Shown piece after piece: positions 1-7,180 of a stretch of DNA of 58,571 nucleotides. The stretch is from Ignavibacteria bacterium RIFOXYB12_FULL_35_14. Its GTDB lineage: Bacteria > Bacteroidota > Ignavibacteria > Ignavibacteriales > Ignavibacteriaceae. The notes below the pieces were generated by a model. The model ran no database searches, was not told the DNA's origin, and was given only the letters and a program-made list of their open reading frames with translations. The stretch spans positions 1 to 58,571 of the forward strand of contig MHAR01000079.1 in NCBI GenBank assembly GCA_001803045.1. Direction: 5' to 3'. How positions within the stretch are numbered: the stretch's first letter is position 1; each line of letters begins with the position of its first letter. The position numbers and the translations under genes were made by a program.

Positions 1-43
1 GAGATGTAAAAATTTCAACGAAGTGTTTGCATTGAAATAAAAC

Positions 44-166
44 TCAATCCAGCTCTATAAACTCCTTAACCACTTCCACAAACTCCTCCGCTTTCTCCAG
101 ATGCACATTATGTCCAGCGTTTTTTACAATTACATGTTTTGCTGAGGGAATGATTTTACGAGCTTA
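44..166 (-). pseudogene. Relic of a menH 3' end (copy 1)
   Basis: Read on the minus strand, this stretch encodes about 39 residues that match the end of an alpha/beta hydrolase: RKIIPSAKHVIVKNAGHNVH followed by LEKAEEFVEVV and a stop at 46-44. The intact MenH at 2084-2923 ends with the same pattern (RHEIVKDSGHIVHFEKPEEF). Homology stops at an in-frame TAA (166-164), exactly ten codons before the first His, the same place where copy 2 stops. There is no start codon or catalytic serine, so this is a gene fragment. It marks the outer edge of the MNT/HEPN toxin-antitoxin unit. The similarity is seen directly; its origin by repeated exchange at menH is inferred. Confidence 0.75.
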
Positions 167-185
167 GAATTTATTAAAGAGGTGT

Positions 186-218
186 TTTGGAATTAACAAC
201 ATCATTAGTCTATTTTTG
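186..218 (+). promoter_or_regulatory. Bacteroidota-type promoter of the MNT/HEPN operon
   Basis: TTTG at 186-189 and TATTTTTG at 211-218 are 21 bp apart and fit the TTTG / TAnnTTTG promoter pattern known from Bacteroidota. The second box overlaps the left arm of the palindromic operator at 215-256, the geometry expected for autorepression. Confidence 0.5.
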
Positions 219-256
219 TAAGGAAAAGCTAACATATGTTAGGAAAACCTTACAAA
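215..256 (+). promoter_or_regulatory. 42-bp symmetric operator upstream of the MNT/HEPN module
   Basis: The site is a composite perfect dyad. Outer arms TTTGTAAGG (215-223) and CCTTACAAA (248-256) flank the inner 14-bp palindrome CTAACATATGTTAG (229-242), with spacers AAAAG and GAAAA that are also near mirror images. It overlaps the promoter's downstream box and ends 16 bp before the start codon. The most likely ligand is the winged-helix N-terminus of the protein encoded at 273-890; that assignment is inferred. Confidence 0.7.
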
Positions 257-272
257 GCAGGAGTTAAGAAAA

Positions 273-890
273 ATGGTAATTCATAGAGTTCTGGATATTT
301 TATTTTCAACCTGGTCAAATATTGCAGTGCTACGGGTACTTAATGAAGTCAAGATAGGCTTATCAGGTAGAGAAATTGCAAAGCAATCGGGAATGAGCGC
401 TCCCTCTTGTCTTGAAGCACTTTCCACTCTCGAAAACTTAAACATTGTGTCCCGTCAGCGAGGTGGAAGAGGGCATTTCTTTTTTTTAAATCGAGAGCAT
501 TTTCTGGTGAATAAAATTGTAATTCCTAATCTTAATTTAGAAAAATTATTCATTTCCTCTCTTTTGAAAAACATAAAACTAGGATTAAGAAAACACTCTG
601 TGAGTGTAATTTTATTTGGAAGCACTGCAAGAGGTGAAGAAAAAGTTGATAGTGATTTAGATATTTGTATTGTTTTTAAAAATGCAGCAGCGAAAATCGA
701 ACTCGAAAAGGTAATTACTGATTTAAGTTTTTCACTTAAGAAGAAGTACGGCGTCTCTTTGGCACCTTTCTATATATCTGAAAGGGATTTTGTTAAAAAA
801 GCCAATGCCAAAAAATCACCAGTGACAAATATTATTAAAGAAGGTAGACTTTTATTCGGCAAAACTATTATACAGATGATACATGGTTAG
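273..890 (+). CDS. Winged-helix/nucleotidyltransferase (MNT) antitoxin of an MNT/HEPN pair
   Basis: A 205-residue protein with two parts. Residues 1-75 look like a winged helix-turn-helix (GREIAKQSGMSAPSCLEAL helices, then a basic RQRGGRG wing). Residues 105-200 are a minimal nucleotidyltransferase with the GSTARGE signature at 116-122 and the metal-binding DLD at 128-130. In known MNT/HEPN modules the MNT protein is the antitoxin and modifies its HEPN partner. Its stop overlaps the HEPN start by 8 bp, so the two are translated together. A start at 273 is supported by an AGGAG about 9 bp upstream. The DNA-binding part probably recognises the adjacent 42-bp dyad. Function is inferred from family and context. 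Confidence 0.85.
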   Translation: MVIHRVLDILFSTWSNIAVLRVLNEVKIGLSGREIAKQSGMSAPSCLEALSTLENLNIVSRQRGGRGHFFFLNREHFLVNKIVIPNLNLEKLFISSLLKNIKLGLRKHSVSVILFGSTARGEEKVDSDLDICIVFKNAAAKIELEKVITDLSFSLKKKYGVSLAPFYISERDFVKKANAKKSPVTNIIKEGRLLFGKTIIQMIHG

Positions 891-1293
891 AAAAGCAACA
901 AAAAAACAAGTAGATAGGGTCAAGTCGAAAGATTATCAAACAGTTGCGAAAAGTTTTTATGACGGTGCAGAAGTTGCTAAAGAATACGAATACTGGAATG
1001 CTTCAGGTGTGTTAATTATCCATTCTGCTATCGCTTATTCTGACGCTATTTGTATAAAGTATGCTGGTGTTAAGAGTCAAGGTGAAGATCACATTCAAGC
1101 TGTATCATTGCTTAAAGAAATATTAGCATCTTCAGATGAAAATAAAAAAGCATTTCAAAACCTCGAAAAAATGATAGCTCACAAGAATTCTGTTTCTTAT
1201 AGCGGTGAAGTATATGAAGCTAAGGATATTGATTTACTATGGAAGCATCTTGATAGATTTAAAACCTGGGCTGAGGATTTGTTGAGAAGATGA
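883..1293 (+). CDS. HEPN-domain protein, probable toxin of the MNT/HEPN pair
   Basis: A 136-residue all-helical protein with HEPN-like layout: a first helix pair (SFYDGAEVAKEYEYWNASG), a central IIHSAIAYSDAICIKYAG segment, and a C-terminal HKNSVSYSGEVY stretch in place of a textbook Rx4-6H motif. HEPN proteins paired with MNT proteins are usually RNases or RNA-binding toxins. It starts inside the last codons of the MNT gene, which fits a two-gene toxin-antitoxin operon. The absence of a clear Rx4-6H leaves nuclease activity uncertain. It is followed within 25 bp by the second menH relic. Confidence 0.7.
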   Translation: MVRKATKKQVDRVKSKDYQTVAKSFYDGAEVAKEYEYWNASGVLIIHSAIAYSDAICIKYAGVKSQGEDHIQAVSLLKEILASSDENKKAFQNLEKMIAHKNSVSYSGEVYEAKDIDLLWKHLDRFKTWAEDLLRR

Positions 1294-1317
1294 ATGACTA
1301 TTGAGCTATTTATCTTC

Positions 1318-1428
1318 CTAAAATCCATTAGCAACTCTCACAAACTCCTCCTGCTTCTCAATATGCACAACATGCCCGGCATTTTTTATAACAACATGTT
1401 CTGCCGAGAGGAAGGATTTTGCATGTTA
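1318..1428 (-). pseudogene. Relic of a menH 3' end (copy 2)
   Basis: On the minus strand this encodes KSFLSAEHVVIKNAGHVVHI then EKQEEFVRVANGF and a stop at 1320-1318. It is closer to relic 1 (SAxHVxxKNAGHxVHxEKxEEF) than to the intact MenH tail, which is one residue shorter in the same stretch. As in relic 1, similarity ends at an in-frame TAA ten codons before the first His (1428-1426). The fragment lies between the HEPN toxin and the MazF-like antitoxin, so each toxin-antitoxin module is bounded by a menH tail. Confidence 0.75.
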
Positions 1429-1487
1429 ATAAATTAATTTCACTCATTTTATTATTATTTTTAAGCAAAAGTTTTAGAATAAAAATT

Positions 1488-1739
1488 ATGAAACCATTAG
1501 TAACCCTGCCCGCACACTTTGATGGCAATGCAATCATACTTGATACTCCCTTTACCTTGCAGCCGGATGACAAATTATTAGTGACAATATTAAAATCTGA
1601 AATTAATGCGGATGAAAGGGAAGAGTGGAATGCTTCATCTTTATCTCAACTGAATAAAGCATATTCTACGGATGAACCGGAATATTCACTTTCATTAGTT
1701 AAAGAGCCAAATCCGGAAAATAAAAATGAAAGAAGGTGA
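1488..1739 (+). CDS. Antitoxin of a PemK/MazF-type pair
   Basis: An 83-residue protein starting MKPLVTLPAHFDGNAIILDT. An upstream start in the same frame (1419) would add 23 residues read from the menH relic, so the Met at 1488 is chosen. The N-terminal strand pattern and the PFTLQPDDKLLVTIL segment are typical of small antitoxins encoded next to PemK/MazF toxins in this group; the C-terminal half is acidic and probably disordered, as expected for toxin wrapping. It overlaps the toxin gene by 14 bp. With its partner frameshifted, it may now be an orphan antitoxin. Confidence 0.65.
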   Translation: MKPLVTLPAHFDGNAIILDTPFTLQPDDKLLVTILKSEINADEREEWNASSLSQLNKAYSTDEPEYSLSLVKEPNPENKNERR

Positions 1740-2066
1740 TGTTGTCATTGCAGCTCTGCCTCAAGCAGATGGAAAAACAAAATTAAGACCAGTTTTACTT
1801 CTTCGTCAACTTCCATCACCATATAATGATTATCTGGTTTGCGGAATCAGCTCCCAGATTAAACAAATGATTTCCGATTTTGACGAATTGATCGCCCGAA
1901 AGACAATGACTTTCAGCGGAGCGGAATAATTAAGGAATCAATAATTCGGTTAAGTTTCCTCGCAGTTATTTCAGCAGATACGATTGCCGGAACAATTGGT
2001 AAAATATCGGAACACCGTCATCAAAAATTATTGAAAAGATTGAGTGATTACCTCATGAAAAAATAA
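1726..2066 (+). pseudogene. PemK/MazF-family toxin, frameshifted
   Basis: The reading frame opens with MKEGDVVIAALPQADGKTKL and RPVLLLRQLP, the MazF-like RNase fold with its RPVLLL strand, and stops at 1929. The missing C-terminal part is in another frame from about 1903: DNDFQRSGIIKESIIRLSFL then AVISADTIAGTIGKIS and RHQKLLKRLSDYLMKK, ending at 2066. Joining the two requires one extra base near 1898-1905 and gives about 113 residues, a normal length for the family. MazF-like toxins cut mRNA at short sites. The lesion either inactivates the toxin or is a sequencing error; no slippery heptamer that would suggest programmed frameshifting is present. Confidence 0.75.
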
Positions 2067-2083
2067 TTTCTTCGGGATATTTT

Positions 2084-2923
2084 TTAGTCAAAAGATACCA
2101 TCTTTACCCCCGTTAAATGCCCGTTAACCACTTTTACAAATTCTTCCGGCTTCTCAAAATGAACTATATGCCCGGAATCTTTGACAATTTCATGACGGGA
2201 GTTAATTATTTTTTCCCTCAGTTCTCGGTTGATATTTGAAAATTTGGAATCCATTTCCCCGGTTATAAGTAAAGTTTTACACTTAATATAATCCAACTTA
2301 TCGTGCAACGGTAGCATTACACCCGTTCCAAACCCTCCAAGAGAATTTATCAGACCAATTTTATTATTTCGGAGCTTTGCTGCTTTAGCTTTCGACAATT
2401 TTTCTTCTGGAATTGATTTAAGAGTTGAGAATAAATCTTGACTCATCCAAAACTTAAAAAACTCTTCAAGCGATTTTTTTTCTATTATTTCGATGACCTG
2501 CTCATCATGAAGTATTCTCTCATTCCTTAGCTTCTCGTCAACAATCCCCGCACTTGTACTTTCTAAAATCAATCCCGATAATTTATCGGGATATTGTGCG
2601 GCATACGATAAAGCTGCTCTTCCGCCCATAGAATAGCCCATGAGAATGAATCGCTCTTTTGTAAAATGTCTGAAAATGTCATCGAGTTGGGCAATCATTG
2701 AAGGCGTTTTATAATGTTCTAATTCGTTTGGAGCATCGCTTTTTCCGTGTCCAATCAAATCTATAGCGACATAAGAAAAATTATTACTGAGAAGGGGAAT
2801 TATTTCCTTCCAATCATTTGTCGAGCCAGTGAAACCATGCAATAGAAAAACAAATGTGGATTCTTTTTCTGAAGAAGGGAAGTACTCAACATTTATCCTA
2901 ACGTTCGATGTTTGAATTATCAA
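2084..2923 (-). CDS. menH: 2-succinyl-6-hydroxy-2,4-cyclohexadiene-1-carboxylate synthase (MenH)
   Basis: A 279-residue alpha/beta hydrolase. Visible landmarks are the oxyanion-loop HGFTGS (29-34), the nucleophile elbow GYSMGG with Ser98, Asp225 in TGEMDSKF, and the catalytic His252 in SGHIVHFEKPEEF. MenH removes pyruvate from SEPHCHC to give SHCHC in menaquinone synthesis. It overlaps menD by 4 bp (ATGA), so assignment to MenH rather than a generic esterase rests on both sequence and operon. Its last 30 codons are the template for the two decayed copies at 44-166 and 1318-1428, and the tail after VVNGHL differs from both. It is convergent with the toxin-antitoxin region. Confidence 0.9.
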   Translation of the reverse strand: MIIQTSNVRINVEYFPSSEKESTFVFLLHGFTGSTNDWKEIIPLLSNNFSYVAIDLIGHGKSDAPNELEHYKTPSMIAQLDDIFRHFTKERFILMGYSMGGRAALSYAAQYPDKLSGLILESTSAGIVDEKLRNERILHDEQVIEIIEKKSLEEFFKFWMSQDLFSTLKSIPEEKLSKAKAAKLRNNKIGLINSLGGFGTGVMLPLHDKLDYIKCKTLLITGEMDSKFSNINRELREKIINSRHEIVKDSGHIVHFEKPEEFVKVVNGHLTGVKMVSFD

Positions 2924-4710
2924 AACAGTTTTTTCGATTTGTGATTATAAGTTGAAATGACCTTTTCAAAATATTTTCGGCGGAGAGAAAGAGATTCAAC
3001 CGCATTAGTTTTTAATTCCAGAACGGAAAAGGAATTATTATTTGCAGCTTGCTTGAGTAACCGTCTGAAATTCTGCCAGTTTTTCACAAGCTTATAATTC
3101 CCTCCATATGCTTGAATGAAGACCTTAAATTCTAAGTCATGTGGTGTTACAAAGTATTTTTCAAATATCTTTTTGTAGTTTGATATTGGCAGCACCTCAA
3201 ATATTCTTCCACCATTATTGTTGATTAAAATGATCGTAAGTGGAATGGAATATTTTTTTGCTGTGAGAAGACTATTGAGATCGTAATAAAAAGCAAGGTC
3301 ACCGGTTAGCAAATAAGTTTTTCTTTTTGATGATTGAGCAATACCCAAAGCCGTTGAAGTGATACCATCAATTCCGCTCGCACCGCGATTATGAAAGATA
3401 GTAATTCTCTTTTTCATCAATGGAACCGATAAATCTAAATCCCTAATTGGCAAACTGTTCGATACCATCAGGTTAGAGCCGTCCGGAATTGCTTTTATAA
3501 GCTCGCTCACAATTCTGATTTCATTTGGGAAAGAAGCTGTCTCTATTATTTCTCTTTTAATTTTAGATGCTGCTTTTTCTATTTCAAGAAATCCGTTTAG
3601 CCATTCCTTATTATTTTTTTGCTGTGCATTATGTGTAATCAATGATGATAATTCTCTGCAGAATGTTTCAGGATCGCAAACTGCAACCGATGATGATTTA
3701 TCCTTAGGATTATTCCAATCGCCGAATTTGTTTACCAATAATTTTTTGCTTGAACAATCGGCAATAAAGTTAGACAGAGCTTTCGATGAAAAATTTCTCC
3801 CGAACTGAATCATGAATTCGGGTTTGTGATATTTTATAAATTTCTCCGACCGTAAATATGAATCGTAGCTTGTTAAAACGTTTTGATTCGTGTGTGCAGA
3901 GAATCTCATATTTGAAGCTGCATCAGCAAAAATGGGATAGCCGGTTTGTTCTGAGAGTTTAATGCATTCTTTAAAAAATCCTTCGGCATAACTATCCAAT
4001 CCAATAAGAATAATTCCTTTGGGATTGTCTTTTATTTTTTTTGAAATAAGTTGAAGAGTTTTCTTGCTAATTGGATTTTCGCCCACATCATGATTCAATG
4101 AAATTTTAGAAATGCTTCGAATGATTTTTAATTCAACTTGAGTTATCTCATCGGTAAATGAATTTGGCTCAAATGGTTCTTTAAAAGGGAAATTGATATG
4201 AACCGGTCCGACATTTTTGATGGAACATTCGACTACAGCTCTTCGGGCAATATTCTTGATGTCATTCAATCTTTTTTTATTTACTTGCGGTAAACCTGCA
4301 TCTGCAAACCAGCGAATATGATTTTTGTAAATGTTGTTTTGATTAATTGTTTGATTAGCCCCGACATTCTGTAATTCCGGCGGACGGTCAGCAGTGCAAA
4401 CAATTAATGGAATTTTATTTTGATATGCTTCAATTATTGCAGGGTAAAATTCCGCCGCTGCCGTACCAGAAGTACACACTAGCACAACTGGATAAATTAT
4501 AGCTTTTGCTAAGCCGAGCGCAAAAAATCCGCCGCTGCGTTCATCAATTATGGCAAATGATTTTATCTTTTTATTTGTAGCGAAAGCATAAGTTAGTGGT
4601 GTGCTTCTGGAACCCGGCGATATGCATGCATACTTAACACCTGCATTCACAAATTCTGCGACCAAAGTTTCAGCCCACAATATATTTCTATTTACTTTTA
4701 TTTTTTTCAT
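2920..4710 (-). CDS. menD: 2-succinyl-5-enolpyruvyl-6-hydroxy-3-cyclohexene-1-carboxylate synthase (MenD)
   Basis: A 596-residue thiamine-diphosphate enzyme of normal MenD length. The N-terminal pyrimidine domain holds SPGSRSTPLTYAFA and the glutamate-containing TSGTAAAEFYPAIIEA; the C-terminal pyrophosphate domain has TGDLAFYYDLNSLL followed by LINNNGGRIFEVLPI, the GDx(25-30)NN motif for Mg-ThDP. MenD joins isochorismate and 2-oxoglutarate (Stetter-type addition). The start at 4710 lies inside the 3' end of menF (23-bp overlap) and the stop overlaps menH, so the three are one translationally coupled unit. Confidence 0.95.
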   Translation of the reverse strand: MKKIKVNRNILWAETLVAEFVNAGVKYACISPGSRSTPLTYAFATNKKIKSFAIIDERSGGFFALGLAKAIIYPVVLVCTSGTAAAEFYPAIIEAYQNKIPLIVCTADRPPELQNVGANQTINQNNIYKNHIRWFADAGLPQVNKKRLNDIKNIARRAVVECSIKNVGPVHINFPFKEPFEPNSFTDEITQVELKIIRSISKISLNHDVGENPISKKTLQLISKKIKDNPKGIILIGLDSYAEGFFKECIKLSEQTGYPIFADAASNMRFSAHTNQNVLTSYDSYLRSEKFIKYHKPEFMIQFGRNFSSKALSNFIADCSSKKLLVNKFGDWNNPKDKSSSVAVCDPETFCRELSSLITHNAQQKNNKEWLNGFLEIEKAASKIKREIIETASFPNEIRIVSELIKAIPDGSNLMVSNSLPIRDLDLSVPLMKKRITIFHNRGASGIDGITSTALGIAQSSKRKTYLLTGDLAFYYDLNSLLTAKKYSIPLTIILINNNGGRIFEVLPISNYKKIFEKYFVTPHDLEFKVFIQAYGGNYKLVKNWQNFRRLLKQAANNNSFSVLELKTNAVESLSLRRKYFEKVISTYNHKSKKLF

Positions 4711-6103
4711 TAAAAAAGGATAAGATGACTCTTAACTTTAGTTCGGTTTCTTCAAATTCTTTTTCGGGGTCGGATCCTTCAACGATGCCGCAACCGGCAT
4801 AAGCAAATAATTTATTTTCATGCAGCAAAGCTGAACGGATGCCAATTACAAATTCTCCTTCATCGTTAAGGTTAAAATAACCAATCATACCGGAATATAA
4901 ACCGCGTTTATAATCTTCATTTTTTTTAAGTAAGCTCAAAGCTCTATCTCTCGGTTCACCGCAAATTGCACCTGTAGGATATATCGCCTCAATAATTTCA
5001 AACATGCTTGTGTCAGCAGTTAATTCTGATTGCAGGGTTGTATATAGGTGTTGAATATTCTGTAATTTTTTAATGGGAATTTTATTTGTAAAAATTTTCG
5101 TGACATATTTAGAAATAGCTTTTTTAATTTGATGAACAACCAAATCATGCTCACGGTTTAGTTTTGAACTGGATATCATCTCTCTTTCAAGTTGCTTTTC
5201 CTCATCTGAATTTTTACCGCGTGAAATAGAGCCTGCAAGGACATCAATTGTAACTTTTTTATCATGAAATTTAATTAATCTCTCAGGACTGGCACCAAAA
5301 AAGGTTGAATTATTATTATGATAAATAAAAGTGGAGCAGCCGGAGTAATTATCGGAGAAATACTTTCTGATTTCATCCCAGCTCGGTTCTGCTGACAACA
5401 CCATATCAACCCTGCGGGAAAGAACGATTTTGGAAATCTCAAAGTCAGAAAGCTTATCTAATGTTTCAGCGACAAGTGTTTTCCATTTCTTTTTGTCTTT
5501 AGGTGAAAGTCCTTTAGCCGTCAAGATGATTGATGCTTTGTTTTCAATTTTATTTTGAAGGTTGATTATACTTTCGAACCGTTGTGAAAATATGTCAGTC
5601 TGCTTTTTTATTGATGAAGTCTGATTAACGAAGTTATAGAAAAGATTATGTGAATTCGATTTTTTTACAAGAAGGAATTCCGGCACAAACCAATCGGAAT
5701 CCTTAAAATCCTCCCATTCTTCTTCCGAATGCTCTGCAGTAAACTTCATACTGCCGCAAATTAAGGGAAAATTATTTTGTTCTTCGCTCCAATTGCTGAT
5801 CACTTTGTTCTTCAATTCTCGAACAGATTTGCTGATTGCTGAAAATCTTCCCAAACCATTGCTGGACATTTCTAATGCCGTACCAAGTCCGGTTAAAGAA
5901 AAATTTTCGTGTGCATTTTCGAAGTAAAAAAATCTTTGATAATTCTCAATAAATGCTGAAAGCTTGTTCTCTATTCGGAAATCGATTGCGGGAAGCTTAT
6001 AACTAATCAAATCATCAGAAAATTCTTGTCTGCCGATCACGTTTTTATATTCGGTAAGAAAATCGATGAATTGGTTAACTATGTCGTTTAAGTTACTTGT
6101 CAT
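4688..6103 (-). CDS. menF: Isochorismate synthase (MenF-type)
   Basis: A 471-residue chorismate-binding enzyme. The conserved C-terminal half is clear: ISKIVLSRRVD, ASPERLI, DVLAGSISRG, EHDLVVHQI, PTGAICGEPRDRAL, RGLYSGMIGYF and FAYAGCGIVEGSDPEKEFEE. The N-terminal 130 residues are poorly conserved, as usual for this family. The enzyme converts chorismate to isochorismate, the first committed menaquinone step. EntC-type siderophore synthases share these motifs, but the overlap with menD decides for MenF. It follows rsgA by 41 bp. Confidence 0.92.
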   Translation of the reverse strand: MTSNLNDIVNQFIDFLTEYKNVIGRQEFSDDLISYKLPAIDFRIENKLSAFIENYQRFFYFENAHENFSLTGLGTALEMSSNGLGRFSAISKSVRELKNKVISNWSEEQNNFPLICGSMKFTAEHSEEEWEDFKDSDWFVPEFLLVKKSNSHNLFYNFVNQTSSIKKQTDIFSQRFESIINLQNKIENKASIILTAKGLSPKDKKKWKTLVAETLDKLSDFEISKIVLSRRVDMVLSAEPSWDEIRKYFSDNYSGCSTFIYHNNNSTFFGASPERLIKFHDKKVTIDVLAGSISRGKNSDEEKQLEREMISSSKLNREHDLVVHQIKKAISKYVTKIFTNKIPIKKLQNIQHLYTTLQSELTADTSMFEIIEAIYPTGAICGEPRDRALSLLKKNEDYKRGLYSGMIGYFNLNDEGEFVIGIRSALLHENKLFAYAGCGIVEGSDPEKEFEETELKLRVILSFFNEKNKSK

Positions 6104-6144
6104 GTTTTAATTTAATTCTGAAAAATGTATCACATGTAAAATTA

Positions 6145-7101
6145 CTAAAAGATTATATCCTCTTCTATCGTTTCAAGTATATGTAAATAACTTTCATAAC
6201 GTTCAGAGGTAATTTGGCTATTCTCTACAGCTTCAACGACCTTACATCCCGGTTCGTGATTATGCGTGCATGTGTTGAATTTACACTTGGCAGCATATTC
6301 TCCAAACTCTAAAAAATAATGACACAAATCCTCTTTTCTGATTCCGAATGGATCAATTTCTCTAATCCCCGGTGTGTCAATAACAAAAGTATCCTTATCA
6401 ACTTTAAGCTGAATACTTGTAACAGTCGTATGAAGTCCTTTATCGGTCGAACCGCTCACTTTACCTGTTTCAAGATCAAGATGAGGAAAAATTTTATTTA
6501 AAAGGGAAGATTTACCGACGCCTGATTGTCCCCAAAAAATATTTATTTTACCGGAGCATAAAAATCTAAGTTCATCTAAACCTTCGTCGCTGACAGTGCT
6601 TGTTGTTAGAACTTTGTACCCGATACCTTTATATAAAGTTACCCAGCTATCCATTGAATCATTTTCATCAAGATCAATTTTGTTAAAGATGATTATTACA
6701 TTCAGGTGAGAGCTTTCACCCGCAACGAGGAATCTATCAACCACTTTATTGTTGAATGGGGGTTCGGCTGCACTGGTAATTATAAAAAAGTTATCGATGT
6801 TTGCGGCAATAATTTGTTCAAGTCTTTCTCCTCTATAACTCGCTCCACGCATCTTGGGGGCTTTCCTGGATAAATAATTTCTTCTTGGATTAATTGTGTG
6901 GATTATTCCTGTGCCATCACGGTTCAAATCGAAAAGTACTTCATCTCCAACGATAGCAATATCGGTGTGATAAAGTTTGTCCTTCTTGAGTTGAAATTCT
7001 TTTTTGTATTTGCCTTTTAGACCGCAGCGAATCATCTCACCATTTTCAGAAGAACGAACATAGAGGTCTTTACTTTCTACTCTGCAGACAATTCCTTTAA
7101 T
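6145..7101 (-). CDS. rsgA: Ribosome small-subunit-dependent GTPase A, probable ATT start
   Basis: A circularly permuted GTPase: N-terminal OB fold, then NKIDL (G4), the P-loop GQSGVGKSSLLN (G1), DTPGIRE (G3), and the C-terminal zinc site CxxxxCxHxxxxxC (CKFNTCTHNHEPGC). It checks 30S subunit maturation. The first ATG (7035) would cut off the first strand of the OB fold. The frame continues upstream as IKGIVCRVESKDLYVRSSEN, and the only well-placed start is ATT at 7101-7099, five bases after a perfect AGGAG. No ATG, GTG or TTG occurs in frame between the Shine-Dalgarno site and 7035. The gene leads the menFDH operon. Family assignment is firm; the ATT start is inferred. Confidence 0.9.
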   Translation of the reverse strand: MKGIVCRVESKDLYVRSSENGEMIRCGLKGKYKKEFQLKKDKLYHTDIAIVGDEVLFDLNRDGTGIIHTINPRRNYLSRKAPKMRGASYRGERLEQIIAANIDNFFIITSAAEPPFNNKVVDRFLVAGESSHLNVIIIFNKIDLDENDSMDSWVTLYKGIGYKVLTTSTVSDEGLDELRFLCSGKINIFWGQSGVGKSSLLNKIFPHLDLETGKVSGSTDKGLHTTVTSIQLKVDKDTFVIDTPGIREIDPFGIRKEDLCHYFLEFGEYAAKCKFNTCTHNHEPGCKVVEAVENSQITSERYESYLHILETIEEDIIF

Positions 7102-7111
7102 AAAATCTCCT
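7099..7111 (-). promoter_or_regulatory. Shine-Dalgarno site that decides the rsgA start
   Basis: AGGAG at 7111-7107 on the minus strand is followed by ATTTT and then the ATT codon at 7101-7099, in frame with rsgA. The spacing of five is ideal, whereas the first ATG is 72 bp away and has no comparable site. Confidence 0.55.
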
Positions 7112-7112
7112 A

Positions 7113-7150
7113 TAAAAATAAAAAAGCGCTACGGAAAAAATATAGCGCTT
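7113..7150 (-). terminator. Intrinsic terminator between the FadL-like gene and rsgA
   Basis: On the minus strand AAGCGCTA (7150-7143) pairs with TAGCGCTT (7131-7124) around an 11-base loop and runs into a long T-rich tract. The T tract ends only a few bases before the rsgA Shine-Dalgarno site, leaving no room for a promoter in between. It either ends the 10558-7181 operon with partial readthrough or acts as an attenuator in the rsgA leader. Confidence 0.8.
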
Positions 7151-7180
7151 CTTGAAAAGAATCAAAAGTGGAGTGCAAAT

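Noticed and set aside
1895-1940. Programmed frameshifting in the MazF-like toxin
   Set aside because: No slippery heptamer or downstream structure is visible and the family is not known for it.
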